Assembly: GCA_963573385.1 (NCBI GenBank)
Contig: CAUYLG010039314.1
Coordinates: 1 to 64,000 of the forward strand
Direction: 5' to 3'
From: Cacajao melanocephalus
Taxonomy: Eukaryota > Chordata > Mammalia > Primates > Pitheciidae
DNA: 64,000 bases
Positions 14,936 to 27,429 of this stretch are shown here, in pieces. Position 1 is the stretch's first letter. The number at the start of each line of letters is the position of its first letter. The notes under the pieces were generated by a model. The model made no database searches. It saw only the letters and a list, made by a program, of their open reading frames with translations, and had not been told where the DNA came from. The position numbers were made by a program, and so were the translations under genes.

Positions 14936-16145
14936 TCAAAACCAAGGTGGGCCAATCAGAAGCTTATCTGTGAGTATTGAAATTTAAGGCTGAGTGAGAT
15001 GTCATGACTCTATGTTTGGATAATAGTGATATTAAAATTCAAAAAGTGTGGGTCACTCTTTTTTTTGTCTTAATGATGTAGACTTGGAAGTGAAGAAACA
15101 TGGTCTGCAGAGAAGGAGATAAATAAGAAATATGTATACAGAAAAACTGCAAGTCTGACTTCTAGTCTGCATTCCTGGTCTTGGGTTTCAAGAGACACCC
15201 CTCTTTCATTATTAGAAGAAATTCTCTCATTTATGCTGATTGAGGTAGTGTGAGATGTTTTTATTTGTTATAAAAGAGAGCTAATACACAGAAATATTAT
15301 CACACTGAAAAACATACTGGTAGGTATTTTAGCATGAGCATTACCTATGCTGATTCAAAATATCTGCTCCTTTAAATCTGTAGCTTAGGTTCGAGTAGAG
15401 TTTTCTCTCCCCATCTCAAAGACCTCTTTTATCTTACATGAAAACGTTAAGACTAGCTTGTCATCTCTGTTTTGCAGTTTCCCTCTGGGACCAAAGGAGA
15501 CAAAGGCAGTTATTTAGTTTTGTTTCATAATTGTCCTTCAAGATGTTGAAAATTATAATTTTTGGCTTATTGACTTTTATCTTCTTGCAATTTGTTAATG
15601 TTTTCACTTGACTGCCTCTTATGCTACAGATGGGGAGAGAAAGCAGCAACAAGCCATTTTTCTAGTATTGCATGTGAAGATCTTCCAGTAATTCTTATTC
15701 CCAAAAGAGCAAGCTGTCTGGGCCACCTTCTCTTGGCAGAAGGAAGTAGAAGACACTTTCGTGGGCATTCCAGACAGCAGTAGAGGAAGTGTGTACATTA
15801 TGTGCAGACTTGCCTTCCAAACAGTGCTGATGTGATGGAGATCGATCCGCCATGCAGCAATTATACATTCACAGGGGAATCGATGCAGCTAAATTTACAT
15901 TGACCTCAGCAGAATAGTTAGTAGTGGAGTAAATCCCTTCAGGTTCTATTCTGGGGAAATGCAAATAGTTACAGACATGTATGTTCCTCTTTTTCAGGAA
16001 ACACATGGCTGGCCAGAAGATTATAGATGGATCCCTGGGTCACGTGGTATCTGCAAGTGTTTTGAGACCTTAATTTTTGTAGTTTAGTTTAAGCAGAAAA
16101 AGAGGTAGAACCTGTCATAAATAATAGTAACCTTAATAAAAGTCA
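14936..16145. other. no gene or clear repeat seen
   Basis: About 1.2 kb. Short frames only, such as 63 codons at 15592-15783 with no domain. Confidence 0.45.
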
Positions 16146-16147
16146 GT

Positions 16148-16345
16148 GAGCATTTTTTCACTTAATGTGCGCCAAGCATGGTGCTATATTTATAATTAGC
16201 ATAATTATAAGGAAAGACATCATTATTATCTTATGTTATTGATGAGCAAACTGCAATTCAGGAAAGTTAAGTTGCAGAGTCCCACGTGTCAGAACTAGGA
16301 CCAGGACCTAACACGGGCAGTCTGATTCCAGTGTTCAGAGTTTGA
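16148..16345 (+). mobile_element. MIR SINE
   Basis: Clear MIR order: 'gtgagcattttttcacttaatgtgcgccaagc', 'ttattgatgagcaaactgc', then a diverged 'gcagtctgattccag' end. Confidence 0.75.
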
Positions 16346-18699
16346 GAGCACACTGGGAACTGCTTTTTCATTCATTCTTCAGACTATGCGGCACTGCCAA
16401 GTTTCCACCCCTGAGGTCTAGGCAAAGGTTGTCAAAGAACCACAGAACCAAGTATAACCTGAGGAGCAGAAACGAGACCTGCATAAGGACAGCATGTGGA
16501 CAAATATGGTCAGCAGGCAGGAACAACAAATAGAGCAGCTCAGTTCATGGTCGGCTGAGATTATGGATAGTAAATGTGTCCAAGCCCCAACAATGAATGC
16601 ATTGGCCAGGCATGGGCACATAAGAATGTCTGCAGTGCTAGCTCTGTGAGCAGGAAAGGTAATCAGGTACCAGGGCTTTCCCAGACAGCAGGAGGAGCCA
16701 AGCATCCTCACATCAGTGCATCTACTGTGCAGGGAGCACTGGCCTGAGTCAGAGCCCATGGTGCCCTTCCTCTGTGCCACTCTGTGTCCCTGTCCAAGCC
16801 TCATGGCTTTCTGAGCCTCTTTTCTACGTGAGAGGAAGAATCTTTATTTTGACTGCATTCATAGCTATGAATGATCCCAAGGAGAAGGGACAGAACTAAC
16901 ACTGGTTTGGACGCCAAATCTCGGTATCTTTTGACCACAGTTCCTAGCATCATTCTATCACAGATAATTTAGCATCTGCCAAAAGGTTTGTAAACTCTGT
17001 TTTGTAGGATTTCTTGGACAGGGGAGAATGACCACTTCATAGGCCACGTCTATGTTCTTGCCAACTCAAAGGCTGCCCCCACCGTCCTTACTGTGGGATG
17101 ATAAATATACCCAACTGGCTTTGCTTCTGTCATGCATCCTTCAGCCTAAATTCATTCCCAGGGCAGAATGTTCTATGGTTTGTTCTCAGTTTCTTCTCTC
17201 TTCCCTTACCTCAGCCTCTTCCCCACCTTTTAATTTTGCTTTGGTTTTCAGCTAGTTTATCTCAGCCCAGGTTCCCTAGAACACCTACTAGGGTTTCTCA
17301 AAGCACTGGATGACTAAATCCATGCCTTTTACAGCTCACCTGGCTTTTTGGATAGTTATGGTAGTTACTGCTTTTTCCCAATACTTCTCCATGACGTTTT
17401 AACCTCCTAATAAAATAACTAGAAATCCTTAGATTTTATTTTTCACAGACAGGTGGCTTGGGGAGATTTGGGATCTTCTGAAATTAAGACTCCTCTGATT
17501 CAACAGTCATCTGAGAATCAAGAAAGAAAAATGTGAAAAGAATGAGAAAAATGAACAGTTTAACATTTTTGAGGAATAGACTGGGGGTAATATAACATCT
17601 TTGAATTGGAGCTGGGAATCATTATGTATTTGCCTGACAAATTCAGTCCTGATTAATTGTGGAAAATGCCAGTTCAGTTCCAGTTACTTGATTGAGTTGT
17701 TTAAATCACCCTTATCAAGGAGTTTGTTGTTTAAATCACCCTTATCACCTTATCTAACCAATCTATCATTAGAAGTATTTGCAAGATCTAGAGCAACAGA
17801 AAAAAGGCCAGCCCAACTCCCATTTTGGAAGAAAGGTTTTGTTGTGGGTAGAAGGTTGGTTTTCGTTTTAATTTTGTTTTGGTTTTCTGAAGAGCATCCT
17901 AGAATTGAAGGACAATAACAGAGATTCAGTGTAGGCATGCAATGTGACTTGCGGATGAAGGCCCTCTTTAGAAACTTCCTAATTTTCTGCTCTTTGTAAA
18001 TGTTATCTGGTGAATAAAATTCAGAACTTCCTTGTCCAAGCCCTAGAAAGAGACTCTCTGGGGTAGAAGTGAGGGATGATCTCTGTCCATCCTTATGGTT
18101 CTTACCTTCTGCTTGTGGGGAGGGGTATCTTCCTAAAAAGGTCACATGACCCTTTGCTTCCTGAATACACTGCTTTGTCTCCAGAGCTCTGACTCAGGGA
18201 CTTGGAATCTCTTTAGCATAGATGAGATGACCTGTTGTTTCCACAAGGCTTGCCTGAATTCTGGAGGTGATCAATAATGGAGAAGAGACAAGGTGCTCCA
18301 ACCCTCTGGTTCATCACACAACGCTCCTCATTGCTGTCTCAGCTTTCTCCTACCCCAGGCTCACAGTGGTGGATGATTTTGCTCTGTTTCCTAAAATGTA
18401 AACTTTGACCCCCAGAATCACCTGTACTTCCTGTGTTCTTTCCTCCAGTTTCTAGCCGCACTGGCAAGTGCAGACACCCAGCTAACACAGGAAATTGTTT
18501 TCCTAGCATTCTGACTTCCCCAGTAGCCAAAAGAACATTCCAATCCTGATGTCCAGTTCACCCTTAGAGCCTGCCCCTCAAATCCCACTTGTAGTTATAA
18601 GGACCTGCCTTTTCACCAGGACCCAGATTCCTTGAATGAGCTCTCTCTACAGGCATGACTTGCTCATCACCCAGGGATATAGACTTTCCCTTGTAAAGG
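16346..18699. other. unassigned DNA with a small direct repeat
   Basis: About 2.3 kb without a recognisable gene. Open frames of 128 codons (16418-16804, minus), 105 codons (17601-17918, plus) and 131 codons (17750-18145, minus) lack domains and overlap on opposite strands. A 22-bp direct repeat lies at 17696-17717 and 17726-17747. Confidence 0.45.
17696..17747. repeat. 30-bp period direct repeat, two units
   Basis: The 22 bases starting 'gttgtttaaatcaccc' occur at 17696 and again at 17726 with no mismatch. Confidence 0.95.
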
Positions 18700-18704
18700 G
18701 TAAT

Positions 18705-18862
18705 AAGTATCTGAGATATAAGTATCATTATTGTACACACTTTACAAATCAATACACTGAGAAATAAATAGATTAAATGATTTTTCCAAAGTCACACAGC
18801 TCACAAAGGACAGAATTGGGATTTGAATCCAGATAAATTTGAGCACTAAGCCACAGTTATAC
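18705..18862 (+). mobile_element. MIR SINE
   Basis: Contains 'tttccaaagtcacacagct' and 'cagaattgggatttgaatcc', the most conserved MIR boxes. Confidence 0.8.
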
Positions 18863-19861
18863 TTTGCTTATTTCAGCAGTCTCAAGATTCTAATGCATAT
18901 CTTATATTTCATGAAAACAATCTCTCATAACTAACTCCAACCTTGCACTAACATATTTTAAAGCAATCAACTTTTGTTTATTAAGATCTCCAGATAAACC
19001 TGTTTAAGTTTGCTCTTTATTACTGTGCTTCTTGCTCTGAAATGGGACAGGCTGGTAACTTGAAAAATGAATGGAGAATTGTGTCATTGTGCTCTGACTG
19101 GTTAAAATCCTTCCTTCTGGGCTGAAATGCTAGTGTACACTCAGTTCTTGCAGGAATTTATCCTAGAATTATAGTGCAGACCATAAAGCTTGGGGGTATT
19201 CTCAGTCTTTGCAATTTCATAAGCTGTGGAGGCTCCATTGACCGCAGAAGGCTAAGCAGTAAATGGATGTGTATTGTGAATGGAATGCTTTGTGCTTAGA
19301 GAATCCCCATAATGAAAAGCAAAGAAAGGAGAATGTCAAACTTGATTCAGACCAATAAGGATCTTGTGACCTCTCTGTTCAACGTTACAATATCTGGTAA
19401 TGTCCCTTTTCTTCCAGAGTAGCTGTTAACTGTACCTTAAGATGGCCCTCAGGTATGCTTGGTTCCCCTAAGACATGCCTGGGGTGTGCCTGGGTCCTTT
19501 CCATCTGCCTATTCCATGCTGACTCCTTGCTGCCTATTTTTCTCTGCAATACCTTTTAAGACTGGCCCTCTAATTTACCATTTCTTTCCTTCTGTGGCTG
19601 GACTTTCTAGCATTAATTCATGACAAGCTCATTATAGGCAGGAGACTGGCCCTTTACTTCCCTTCCCTCAGCTCCCGCCTTTCTATGCTGGTCTCCATTG
19701 ATTTCTTCGCTACTTGGTGTTTGGTCATAATCGATTGCCAATTTTTGGTAAGAAGCACAGACTTCCCTGAAGCAACCTGGCTAAAAGGACCCCTACAGTG
19801 TGGCCAGTCATAGGAACAAGGGTTCCTGACCTTTACACTCTCTTCAAGGCAGTCATTCTAC
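18863..19861. other. no gene or clear repeat seen
   Basis: About 1 kb without recognised repeats or supported frames. Confidence 0.45.
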
Positions 19862-20033
19862 CAGTGTGTTCATGTATATGTGAATGCATATGCAAGCATG
19901 TGTGTATGCATGTGTATATAACATGAATGCATGCATGCATGCATGTGTGTGCATGTGTAAGTGTACATGTGTGTCTGAGTCCATACATGTGTGCAAGAAT
20001 ACATAAAAGTGTGTTTGTGTATCCATGTGCAGA
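19862..20033. repeat. TG/CA-rich alternating purine-pyrimidine tract
   Basis: Degenerate TGTA, TGCA and GTGT runs with a perfect ATGC repeat near 19928-19946. Such alternating tracts can favour Z-DNA or cruciforms. Confidence 0.85.
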
Positions 20034-20098
20034 GGTGGGAAAGACAGAGAGAGTAGGTGAATCCTTCACCAACTTTTCATCAACTTTATTTGATCCAA

Positions 20099-20400
20099 GC
20101 CGGGCACGGTGGCTCATGCCTGTAATCCCAGCACTTTGGGAGGCCGAGTGGGGAGATCAGCTGAGGTTGGGAGTTTGAGACCAGCCTGACCAACATGGAG
20201 AAACCTTGTCTTTACTAAAAATACGAAAGTAGCCAGGTGTGGTGGCACATATCTGTAATCCCAACTACTCGGGAGGCTGAAGCAGGAGAATCACTTGAAC
20301 CCTGGAGGCAAAGTTGCAGTGAGCTGAGATCACGCCATTGTATTCCAGTCTAGACAAAGAGTAAAACTCAGTCTCAAAACAAACAAACAAACAAAATTAC
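20099..20400 (+). mobile_element. Alu SINE (AluS-like)
   Basis: Complete Alu ending in an AAAC-rich tail. Target-site duplication 'ttgatccaa' at 20090-20098 and 20401-20409. Confidence 0.95.
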
Positions 20401-20409
20401 TTGATCCAA

Positions 20410-21279
20410 CAAGTAACTCCAGATACGGAGCGAAGGCCTAGTGTGAGGGTCTAGGTCCTCCCATATTGTGGCACTCCAGATTAGTATTTTTGCCTTGGTC
20501 ATTCTCAGAGAAGCTCCTTGGGAAATTTGTGGCACCAACACCTGAAATACTAGGAAAGGAGGGCCAGGGCTGGGGGCCTGATAGCCAGCTATGGATATTC
20601 CTGATCAGAAAGTACTTGTGGGACAGAAAGAAACATATCAGTAGGAATCACTGGTGATTCAAGAGATGACGGAAGATTAGAAAATTACCAGCATCCTGGC
20701 ATTTGCAAGGGTCACCATGGGACAGCAAGTAAAAAAATATATATATTTTTCAAGTTGTTTGGCAGCACTTTACCCCACTCACTGGTGGATGTGGGGAAAT
20801 AGGGAAAGCAACGTCTCAGACACACTCCTGTCCTCTCTGTGCCTCGGCAAGACTCATCTCAATTCTTTCTGTACACTCGTTTGGAGTCACCTAAGGGACA
20901 GTGGATGCAGCAACTGTAGTTCACTTCCCTAGTTCAAACTTTAGAGAAACTGAAGACATACCCTTATTTTCTTTGTTCGGCATGAATGTTAAAATTAAAA
21001 AGCCATGAACATTTCCAGGAAAAGGCAGCTGAAATATCCAATCAGTTACAAATTCACAAATCTGGAAAGCTAGAAATTATCTCTATTTAAATGTGTAAAT
21101 ACATTTTTTTAAATAAAATGCAATGAGAAAACATAAAATGGCTGATCACGGACAATTATAAATGTAAGCTTATCCACAACTGCTCTCTGAGACGCATTCT
21201 TGCATCTCCCTGCCTCCACCCCACACACCCACAGGCACACGCTCATCAGTACTCTGGGCTACACTGTTTTTTTTTTCCT
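20410..21279. other. no gene or clear repeat seen
   Basis: About 870 bp with no recognised repeat. A 71-codon frame at 20717 shows no domain. Confidence 0.45.
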
Positions 21280-21430
21280 ACTCCCTAGATATGTCCTGCA
21301 CCTTCCTTTTTCAGGGACCTTGCTGTCACTCTTCCATCTGCCTGGAATGATCTTTTATCTCTCCTTTTTTAGCTGACTATTGACTTCTGCACATTTCTTT
21401 AGCACATATCCTCCTGCCGAGAGCGCTCTC
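21280..21430 (+). mobile_element. L2 LINE 3' fragment
   Basis: The 'ccatctgcctggaatgatct' box with a preceding 'cagggaccttgctg' matches the well-known sense L2 3' region. Confidence 0.55.
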
Positions 21431-21689
21431 ATTTGTGGTGTGATGATATCAGAATTTCTGGACTGATATTCAGATGTGAACAGCTTCTTTATGTGTGTAA
21501 GCTTCTTTATTTTCCTGTGCTGAAGATCGCACTCCAGCTGACTGAAGGTGGAGTTTAAAATGTGACTAAAGTTGTCTTGGTTCCTTTAAGTTAACATTCT
21601 CTTTTTGATAAACTCAAAGTCATGTGATCTGAGAGATCTGAAAACTTCTATGATAAATTTTCATCCTTAATTTATGATAGATACCCTTT

Positions 21690-22280
21690 TATCAACTAAG
21701 ATGGGCCCTAAGGTTGAGAAAACAAAGTTACCTACAGGTAGAGGGTTCAGGGCCCAGCTGGCAAGGCAAATTTCTACTTTCCTAGGGCTTTAAATCCCCT
21801 AACAATGAGTTATCAGACCCCTCCTAACTCTGACTTACAACCCAGGTCACTACAATTCTAACTGGACAGAGGACTAGCCTTACAAACATTATTTTCTGAT
21901 AAGTAATTGCAGACTTTAAACCAGTTTCAGTAGCTTATAGAGGCTGCGCACAAATGGTCTTTGTGTCATAAAGAGGCAAATTCCACCCCATTTTAATGTT
22001 AAAACCCCGCCCCAAAGTTAACATAGGATGCATGTTACATGCATGTTTACCCACTATGGATGTGCTTGGCTCCCCTCATAAATATGTACAGCTTTTCCCC
22101 AAAACCAACTGAATATATATGATACTGACTTGTGAGCCGTAAAACCCAAACTGCCCTTCATTTCTTTGAAGAGAGAGCACCTTTGATCCACAATGAAAAC
22201 TGTCCATTCCCAGCCTGCAAACTGATATCAGCAATAAAGTTATTTTCTACTATTTACCCATCCTGCTGGTCTTTTGGATG
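21690..22280 (+). mobile_element. probable ERV LTR
   Basis: LTR-like 3' architecture: 'ctgcaaactgatatcagcaataaag' with AATAAA near 22233, then a GT/T-rich end ('tgctggtcttttggatgac'). Upstream text ('gggttgagaaaacaaagttacc' region) also fits a repeated LTR. Family and ends not fixed. Confidence 0.55.
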
Positions 22281-22339
22281 ACATTCAAATTATGTAAGTT
22301 TTTATTAGGTCTTTTTCTTCTCTCTTAAATGTATTCCCC

Positions 22340-23010
22340 CTCCCCCAACCCTGTCTAATAAGGCCTTTGGAGGTAGGAGAAGGTTTACACATCCCCAAGG
22401 AACAAAGAAACCCAAAAGGTGATGACATAGGAATTAAAAAGAAATTATTTTGGCAGATAATGAGTGTAAGAAAGTTCTTGGTAAGGTTTTCTTTTTAATG
22501 AAAGGCAGCCCCAAAATTATTTTTTTTAAGCAAAAGGCAGACTTTAAAATCAAGCTGCAGACATAAATAATCAAGTTGGAAGCTTTTATGTGTGAAAACT
22601 GGCAGCTGTGCCAGTCGAAGGCTATCTGGGGGCCAGCATGTTCAACATGGTGGCTCCATCGTCCCTTTTTTTTGTCAACCACATGTACAGTAAGGAACAG
22701 ACATCATCGCCCGGGAAAGGTAAAGATCCCATCTGTAAAATGAAAGATTCTGGTGGGATGCCCAGCTTCTTCATGTGCTATGCCAATGTCACTACTTGTC
22801 CAACCAATATCTTAGGTCCTATATAAATCAGATACCACTTCCTCAAGCTTGTCTATAAAGCCCCATGCATCTCACCACGAAAATGGAAGACCCACTTGGG
22901 GGTTTCTCTCTCTCTGCAGGAGAGAGAGCTATTCTCTGTTCTCTTTCTTTTGCCTGTAAAACCTCTGCTTTTAAAGTCATTACTTGTGCATTCCCGTCCT
23001 TGATTCCCTT
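22340..23010 (+). mobile_element. probable ERV LTR, second in cluster
   Basis: Recognisable LTR pieces in order: 'gggggccagcatgttcaac', 'ggtcctatataaatcagataccac' (TATA-like), 'cctcaagcttgtctataaagcccc' and a 'cttttgcctgtaaaacctctgc' polyadenylation-type end. Confidence 0.6.
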
Positions 23011-23779
23011 GATAAATACAATGATCCTCTGGCATTTACCCCAGACAATGATGCCAGTTCAGTGACTTGTCTCCAGCTGCCCTCAAGGTCCTCACTGGCC
23101 TCTCAGCTTCTTGTTCTCCCTATTGACCAGGTTTTCTGTACTAGTGTACTCAGGTCAATCTGTGTTTTTCCAAGCTGTTGAATGTCATGCTACATGCACT
23201 TCCGATGACTACCGATATTGCCATTGTCTTCAGCCATGATGATCCCACACTCTGTGGTCTCCTTGCCCATCCGAAGCCTTTCCTGCTCAGTGGCACCAAA
23301 GTACTATAGTGGCAGTAAAGTATCATTGTATTGGGCATTGGAGCCAATCTTGAGATGAATCAGTCAGTTGAGGAGTTTTGCAGCTAGAAGTAAGCACAGG
23401 GATCTGTATTTTGACTATAAGAAAAAGCATCACCAAACCTGGTTCTTTGAGCATGGTACGTGGGTCACAGCATTTCCTGACTCTGGTGGCAGGAGCATGA
23501 TGACAAGCGTTTCTATGGATAGCCCACTGCAGCAGGGACAACTGTCTCTTGGATTTGCTGGCAGAAATAGGAGCATGTTGGCACACTTCCACACCCCTCT
23601 TTATCTAGAAGATGTGCTCAAATTTGCCAGTATCCAGAGGGCACTTTTGAGGGCTGGCTTACATAGCACTGTGAGAGCAATGTGGAATGACCACCTGGAG
23701 TCTGGGGCTTATTATAGGAATAAGAATCTGAGGATCAAAGAAAGACCTTCTCAGCATAGTGTAAGAGATTAAAATACGC
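23011..23779. other. unassigned stretch between LTR-like sequences
   Basis: A 134-codon plus frame at 23368-23772 is the longest here, with an 89-codon minus frame overlapping it. I recognise no domain. Position between LTRs suggests ERV-derived sequence, but no retroviral motif was seen. Confidence 0.35.
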
Positions 23780-24275
23780 CTCCCCCAAACCTGCCACTTT
23801 GGCATAAAGATTATTTTGAGCTAAAAATAGTTAAGATTCAATAGATGAAGTAAAAAGTCTTCCCAGGTCTTCTCTTCTCTGATTAAAAGCAGAAATTTTT
23901 GAAATATGAACACAGCCACCAATCCTCTCTGCTGGGGAAGTTTTATGGCCACGAAGAAGATGAAAGTTAGCCTTGAGATGGACCTGTGCAAACAAGTCCT
24001 TCTCCATTTGTCCCCCTATATATGTACCTTCTCACAGTTTGCCACCTTTGGAATCCTAAAATCTTTTCCTTTGTCTTATCATCTCTCTACAAATGTATTG
24101 TTTTCTGTTAAAATGCTATTAATACATCAGTCCAGGTTCTGATCACCCTTCCGAGTGGCTCATAACTGGGTTTCTCCTGTGTAGGTTTGCTGCATATATT
24201 AATGCTCTGTCTTTCCTGTTAATCTGTCTTTTGTCAGTCTAATTTGCAGGTTCATAGCTGGAAAACTTAAAAAGT
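23780..24275 (+). mobile_element. probable ERV LTR, third in cluster
   Basis: LTR-like blocks: 'ccaaacctgccactttggca', 'cttcccaggtcttctcttc', 'gatggacctgtgcaaacaag', and an end with 'attaatgctctgtctttcctg' plus a T-rich tail. Confidence 0.55.
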
Positions 24276-24394
24276 AAGGAAAAAGTGGGTTTTCTTTTTC
24301 TTCTCTACAATAGCAGTCATTTAATTCTAAATAGTATTTACTACATACTCTTTCAGAAAACACTTGTTTTGACAGCTTCTTGATATAGATTCAA

Positions 24395-24520
24395 AACCAA
24401 GCCCTGCCATTGAGAAGCTCACAGTGCTGTCAGGGAGAGAGAAAGTAATTAAGATGTGATGTATGTATTCACAGAGTGAATTCATACTAGGAAAAACTAG
24501 GGTCTGGGGGATGTGAGAAG
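24395..24520 (-). mobile_element. L2-like 3' fragment, antisense
   Basis: 'aagccctgccattgagaagctcacagtgctgtcagggagag' is a diverged reverse complement of the L2 3' end. Confidence 0.45.
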
Positions 24521-24858
24521 TCTGCATAGGCTTTCTAGAGTTTTAATTCCTATGCAGTGTTGTGTATAATATCTTGATTCAGACAAGTACATGGTTTAAT
24601 CACTATTCTATCACTTACATAAAATAAAACAAATCAGACTGTAAATAAGGAAGGATTTTATTCCAAAGGATTACTGAATTGGGGGAGATATATTGTTGCA
24701 ATTGCAGGAGACCAACTACTGTAGCAGGGAGAAGGCTCCCGCTGTGAGATCTGCAAGTGCCTCAAAGGTTAGGAAGGAAAGGGCTTTTCCTGTATAGAGA
24801 GGAATAAACAAAGATAGAATGAAACTGGATGAATGGATGGAGGTGGCAGCTGTCATGA
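24521..24858. other. unassigned DNA upstream of solo LTR
   Basis: No gene seen. This stretch and 25479-25760 are the original site into which the solo LTR inserted. Confidence 0.4.
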
Positions 24859-25334
24859 TGTGATAACTTACCCTTTGTTAGCCTAACTGACTCTTTCTTA
24901 GCTGAGAGCTGTTCAGACTTCATGTTAGCTTCTTGAGCTGGACAGACACCATGTTAGCTTCTTTACTTGCCCCGCCTTCTCTTCCCTGACCCTGAGACAT
25001 AACTGGGTCAAGCTGACTTCAAGTAGACCCAGGAATGTCCTTACTTGATAAGATACCGAGTTAAGCTGTACCAGCCCAATCTAGGGATGCGTCTGCTGAT
25101 AAGTAATAGCCGCACCTGGAAACGCCTTTGCTGATGGTATCAGTCAGCCCTTGGAATGTGTCTGTATTTACATCTGTTTTTCTTCCTGTAGTAGTTTATC
25201 ATTTTAACCGAAAGCCCCTACATTTACAGCTGTGTATCTTCCTGTAATAGTTAACATTTTGACTTCTGTCTGTTCTGGTTCTGTGAGGAAAAAATCTGCT
25301 TTAGCTAGGCTCCCCCTCCCCTCCTTTAAGCAAG

Positions 25335-25341
25335 GTATAAA
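25335..25341 (+). promoter_or_regulatory. LTR TATA box
   Basis: 'tataaaa' about 75 bases before the LTR AATAAA, at the usual place for an LTR promoter. Activity is not implied. Confidence 0.5.
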
Positions 25342-25410
25342 ACAGAACCAAGCCCCTTCTTCAGGGCAGAGAGAATTTTGAGCGTTAGCCATCTCTCGGT
25401 CGCCAGCAAA

Positions 25411-25416
25411 AATAAA
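25411..25416 (+). promoter_or_regulatory. LTR polyadenylation signal
   Basis: AATAAA in the R-like part of the solo LTR, about 60 bases before the LTR end. Confidence 0.55.
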
Positions 25417-25478
25417 GGACTTTAAATTTGAAACTCAGAGTGTGGTGCTTTCTCTAACTAGCTGGGGTACAACCATGA

Positions 25479-25868
25479 TCTGACAGGTGATCAGAGAGGT
25501 TTTACCAGGAGGTAGTCTCAGGAGGGGCCAGGAGGAGGGGCTGTATGCTGGCTGAGGTTAAGGATAAATCAAAGTTCAGGGATATAGGGAATGAAAAGAA
25601 GCTTGAATAAAGTTTGTTCAAGTCAAAGTAGCAGGTATTTTACAGTTGGTACTGTTTAGCTAGTCATATCTGGGGCAAGGAATAGAAATTTGGAGATCCC
25701 ATGCCTGGCATTTTCATAGGTAAACAAGGTCAGGCATCTGAGAGTCTGGCCTAAGTCATGTCAGAAAGGATGGTCTTCACAATAAGCCATTTACTGAAAC
25801 ACAAAAGCGTGGGGAGATTTCTCAGTTTTCACTGTTTTCCAGGAGCACAGACTGAGACAAAATTCGAT
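25479..25868. other. no gene seen downstream of solo LTR
   Basis: G-rich then AT-rich unassigned DNA. Possibly an older repeat split by the solo LTR. Confidence 0.4.
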
Positions 25869-26015
25869 GTTGTCATTGAGCCTCAGTTTCTTCGTGGGAA
25901 AATTGGGATTAAAATGGTTCCTTTGCCGGGGTGGTTGTGAAGATGGTAGATGCAACTTTTATTAAAGAAGATAGCATGGTACCAGGCACATTTTAAGAGT
26001 CTAATAATAGCAGTC
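25869..26015 (+). mobile_element. MIR SINE
   Basis: 'gagcctcagtttcttcgtgggaaaa', 'ggttgtgaagat' and 'taccaggcacatttta' follow MIR order. Confidence 0.75.
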
Positions 26016-26779
26016 AATATTTTAATTCTGATAATTTTTGTTGTTGTTATTACTGCATTCTGAGCTTTGCTTTTATTAAAGCAATTTTTATTATCTATTT
26101 TACAATTAAATGCAACTAACCAGAGTCTATAGCAAAGCATTTAGCAAAAAATCAAGTGCATAATTAATCTTAATGTGACCTCATTACCATCCAGGAGAGA
26201 GCCAGTGGCATTAGAAGCATTTGACCAAACAAAGGACATACCAGTCAGATCTTAAACTAACTTTGGAACATGAGTTCATTCAATGCATTCCCTGGAACGC
26301 ATGCGAAGTGATTTGCAATCTAAATGAGAACGGGCCACTGGAGTATAGAGGCTGGAGACTCCTTTGTGGGACTAAAGAGATGCCAGCTCTCTGAGGGTTG
26401 TGCCTCTGGGTCTTGATGTGTACTCAGACTCCTGCTGATGTGACCACAGTGGCTCTTTCCAGGAGCATTCAAATCCTCGGAGACCTTTCTCTCTCACACT
26501 GGGTATGGCTTTCTCCTAACATCTTCTTATTGGCTTATAAAGGATTCCTTTGAGAATCTGTAAGGAGCCTTACATATTTCATGGGCTTATCTGCCTGTTT
26601 AATTATGTCTACATGCAAAAAAGGCTTCCTGGCTAGGCATACATTTTACAATACGGTTACCTAAATATTTAAACAGCTGGGCTTCTCTGTATCATCAAGA
26701 ACTGTGCCAGTCTTTGCTTAAGAGGAAAGGCTCAAAATGAAGAAGCTGTGGAAATGTGTGTATATTATAAGTAGATCTC
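26016..26779. other. no gene or clear repeat seen
   Basis: About 760 bp with no supported feature. Confidence 0.45.
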
Positions 26780-26849
26780 CATGTATAAATAGGGTGGCTA
26801 ATTTTTATTTTTAAAGCAAATTAAACAAAAAAAATGGCTGCCCTTTGCA
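26780..26849 (+). repeat. apparent source of the insertion at 28032
   Basis: The 44 bases at 26806-26849 match 28048-28092 with four substitutions and one gap (about 89%). The preceding 'catgtataaatagg...gct' is matched, with an 11-base gap, by 'catgtaaataaagct' at 28034. Confidence 0.8.
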
Positions 26850-26904
26850 TGGGCTATTTGTAAGCTAGTTTGATAACTGTAGTTGAGCTTTGGAGCAAAA
26901 GAGG

Positions 26905-27352
<448 letters not shown>

Positions 27353-27429
27353 CTATTCTCCATTCCCTTAATTTTTTCATTTCAAGAATGTTATATAAAT
27401 GAAATCATATAGTATGTAATCTTTGAAGA

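Larger units (their letters stand above)
24859..25474 (+). mobile_element. solo ERV LTR, 616 bp
   Basis: Starts 'tgtgataacttacc' and ends 'ctggggtacaacc', flanked by a 4-bp duplication 'atga' at 24855-24858 and 25475-25478. It carries a TATA-like 'tataaaa' at about 25335-25341 and AATAAA at 25411-25416, the expected U3/R order. The terminal CA looks mutated to CC. No internal retroviral sequence remains beside it, so it is a product of LTR-LTR recombination. The family was not assigned. Confidence 0.8.

Noticed and set aside
16418..16804. 128-codon minus-strand frame rich in Cys and Ser
   Set aside because: No motif spacing of a zinc finger or other Cys-rich family, and no supporting context.
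17696..17747. Possible short CRISPR-like repeat
   Set aside because: Only two units in a vertebrate genome with no array or cas genes; a simple duplication.
17750..18145. 131-codon minus-strand frame
   Set aside because: No domain, no splice or promoter support, and overlapped by a plus-strand frame.
23368..23772. 134-codon plus-strand frame
   Set aside because: No recognisable domain and an overlapping minus frame; kept only as an unassigned stretch.
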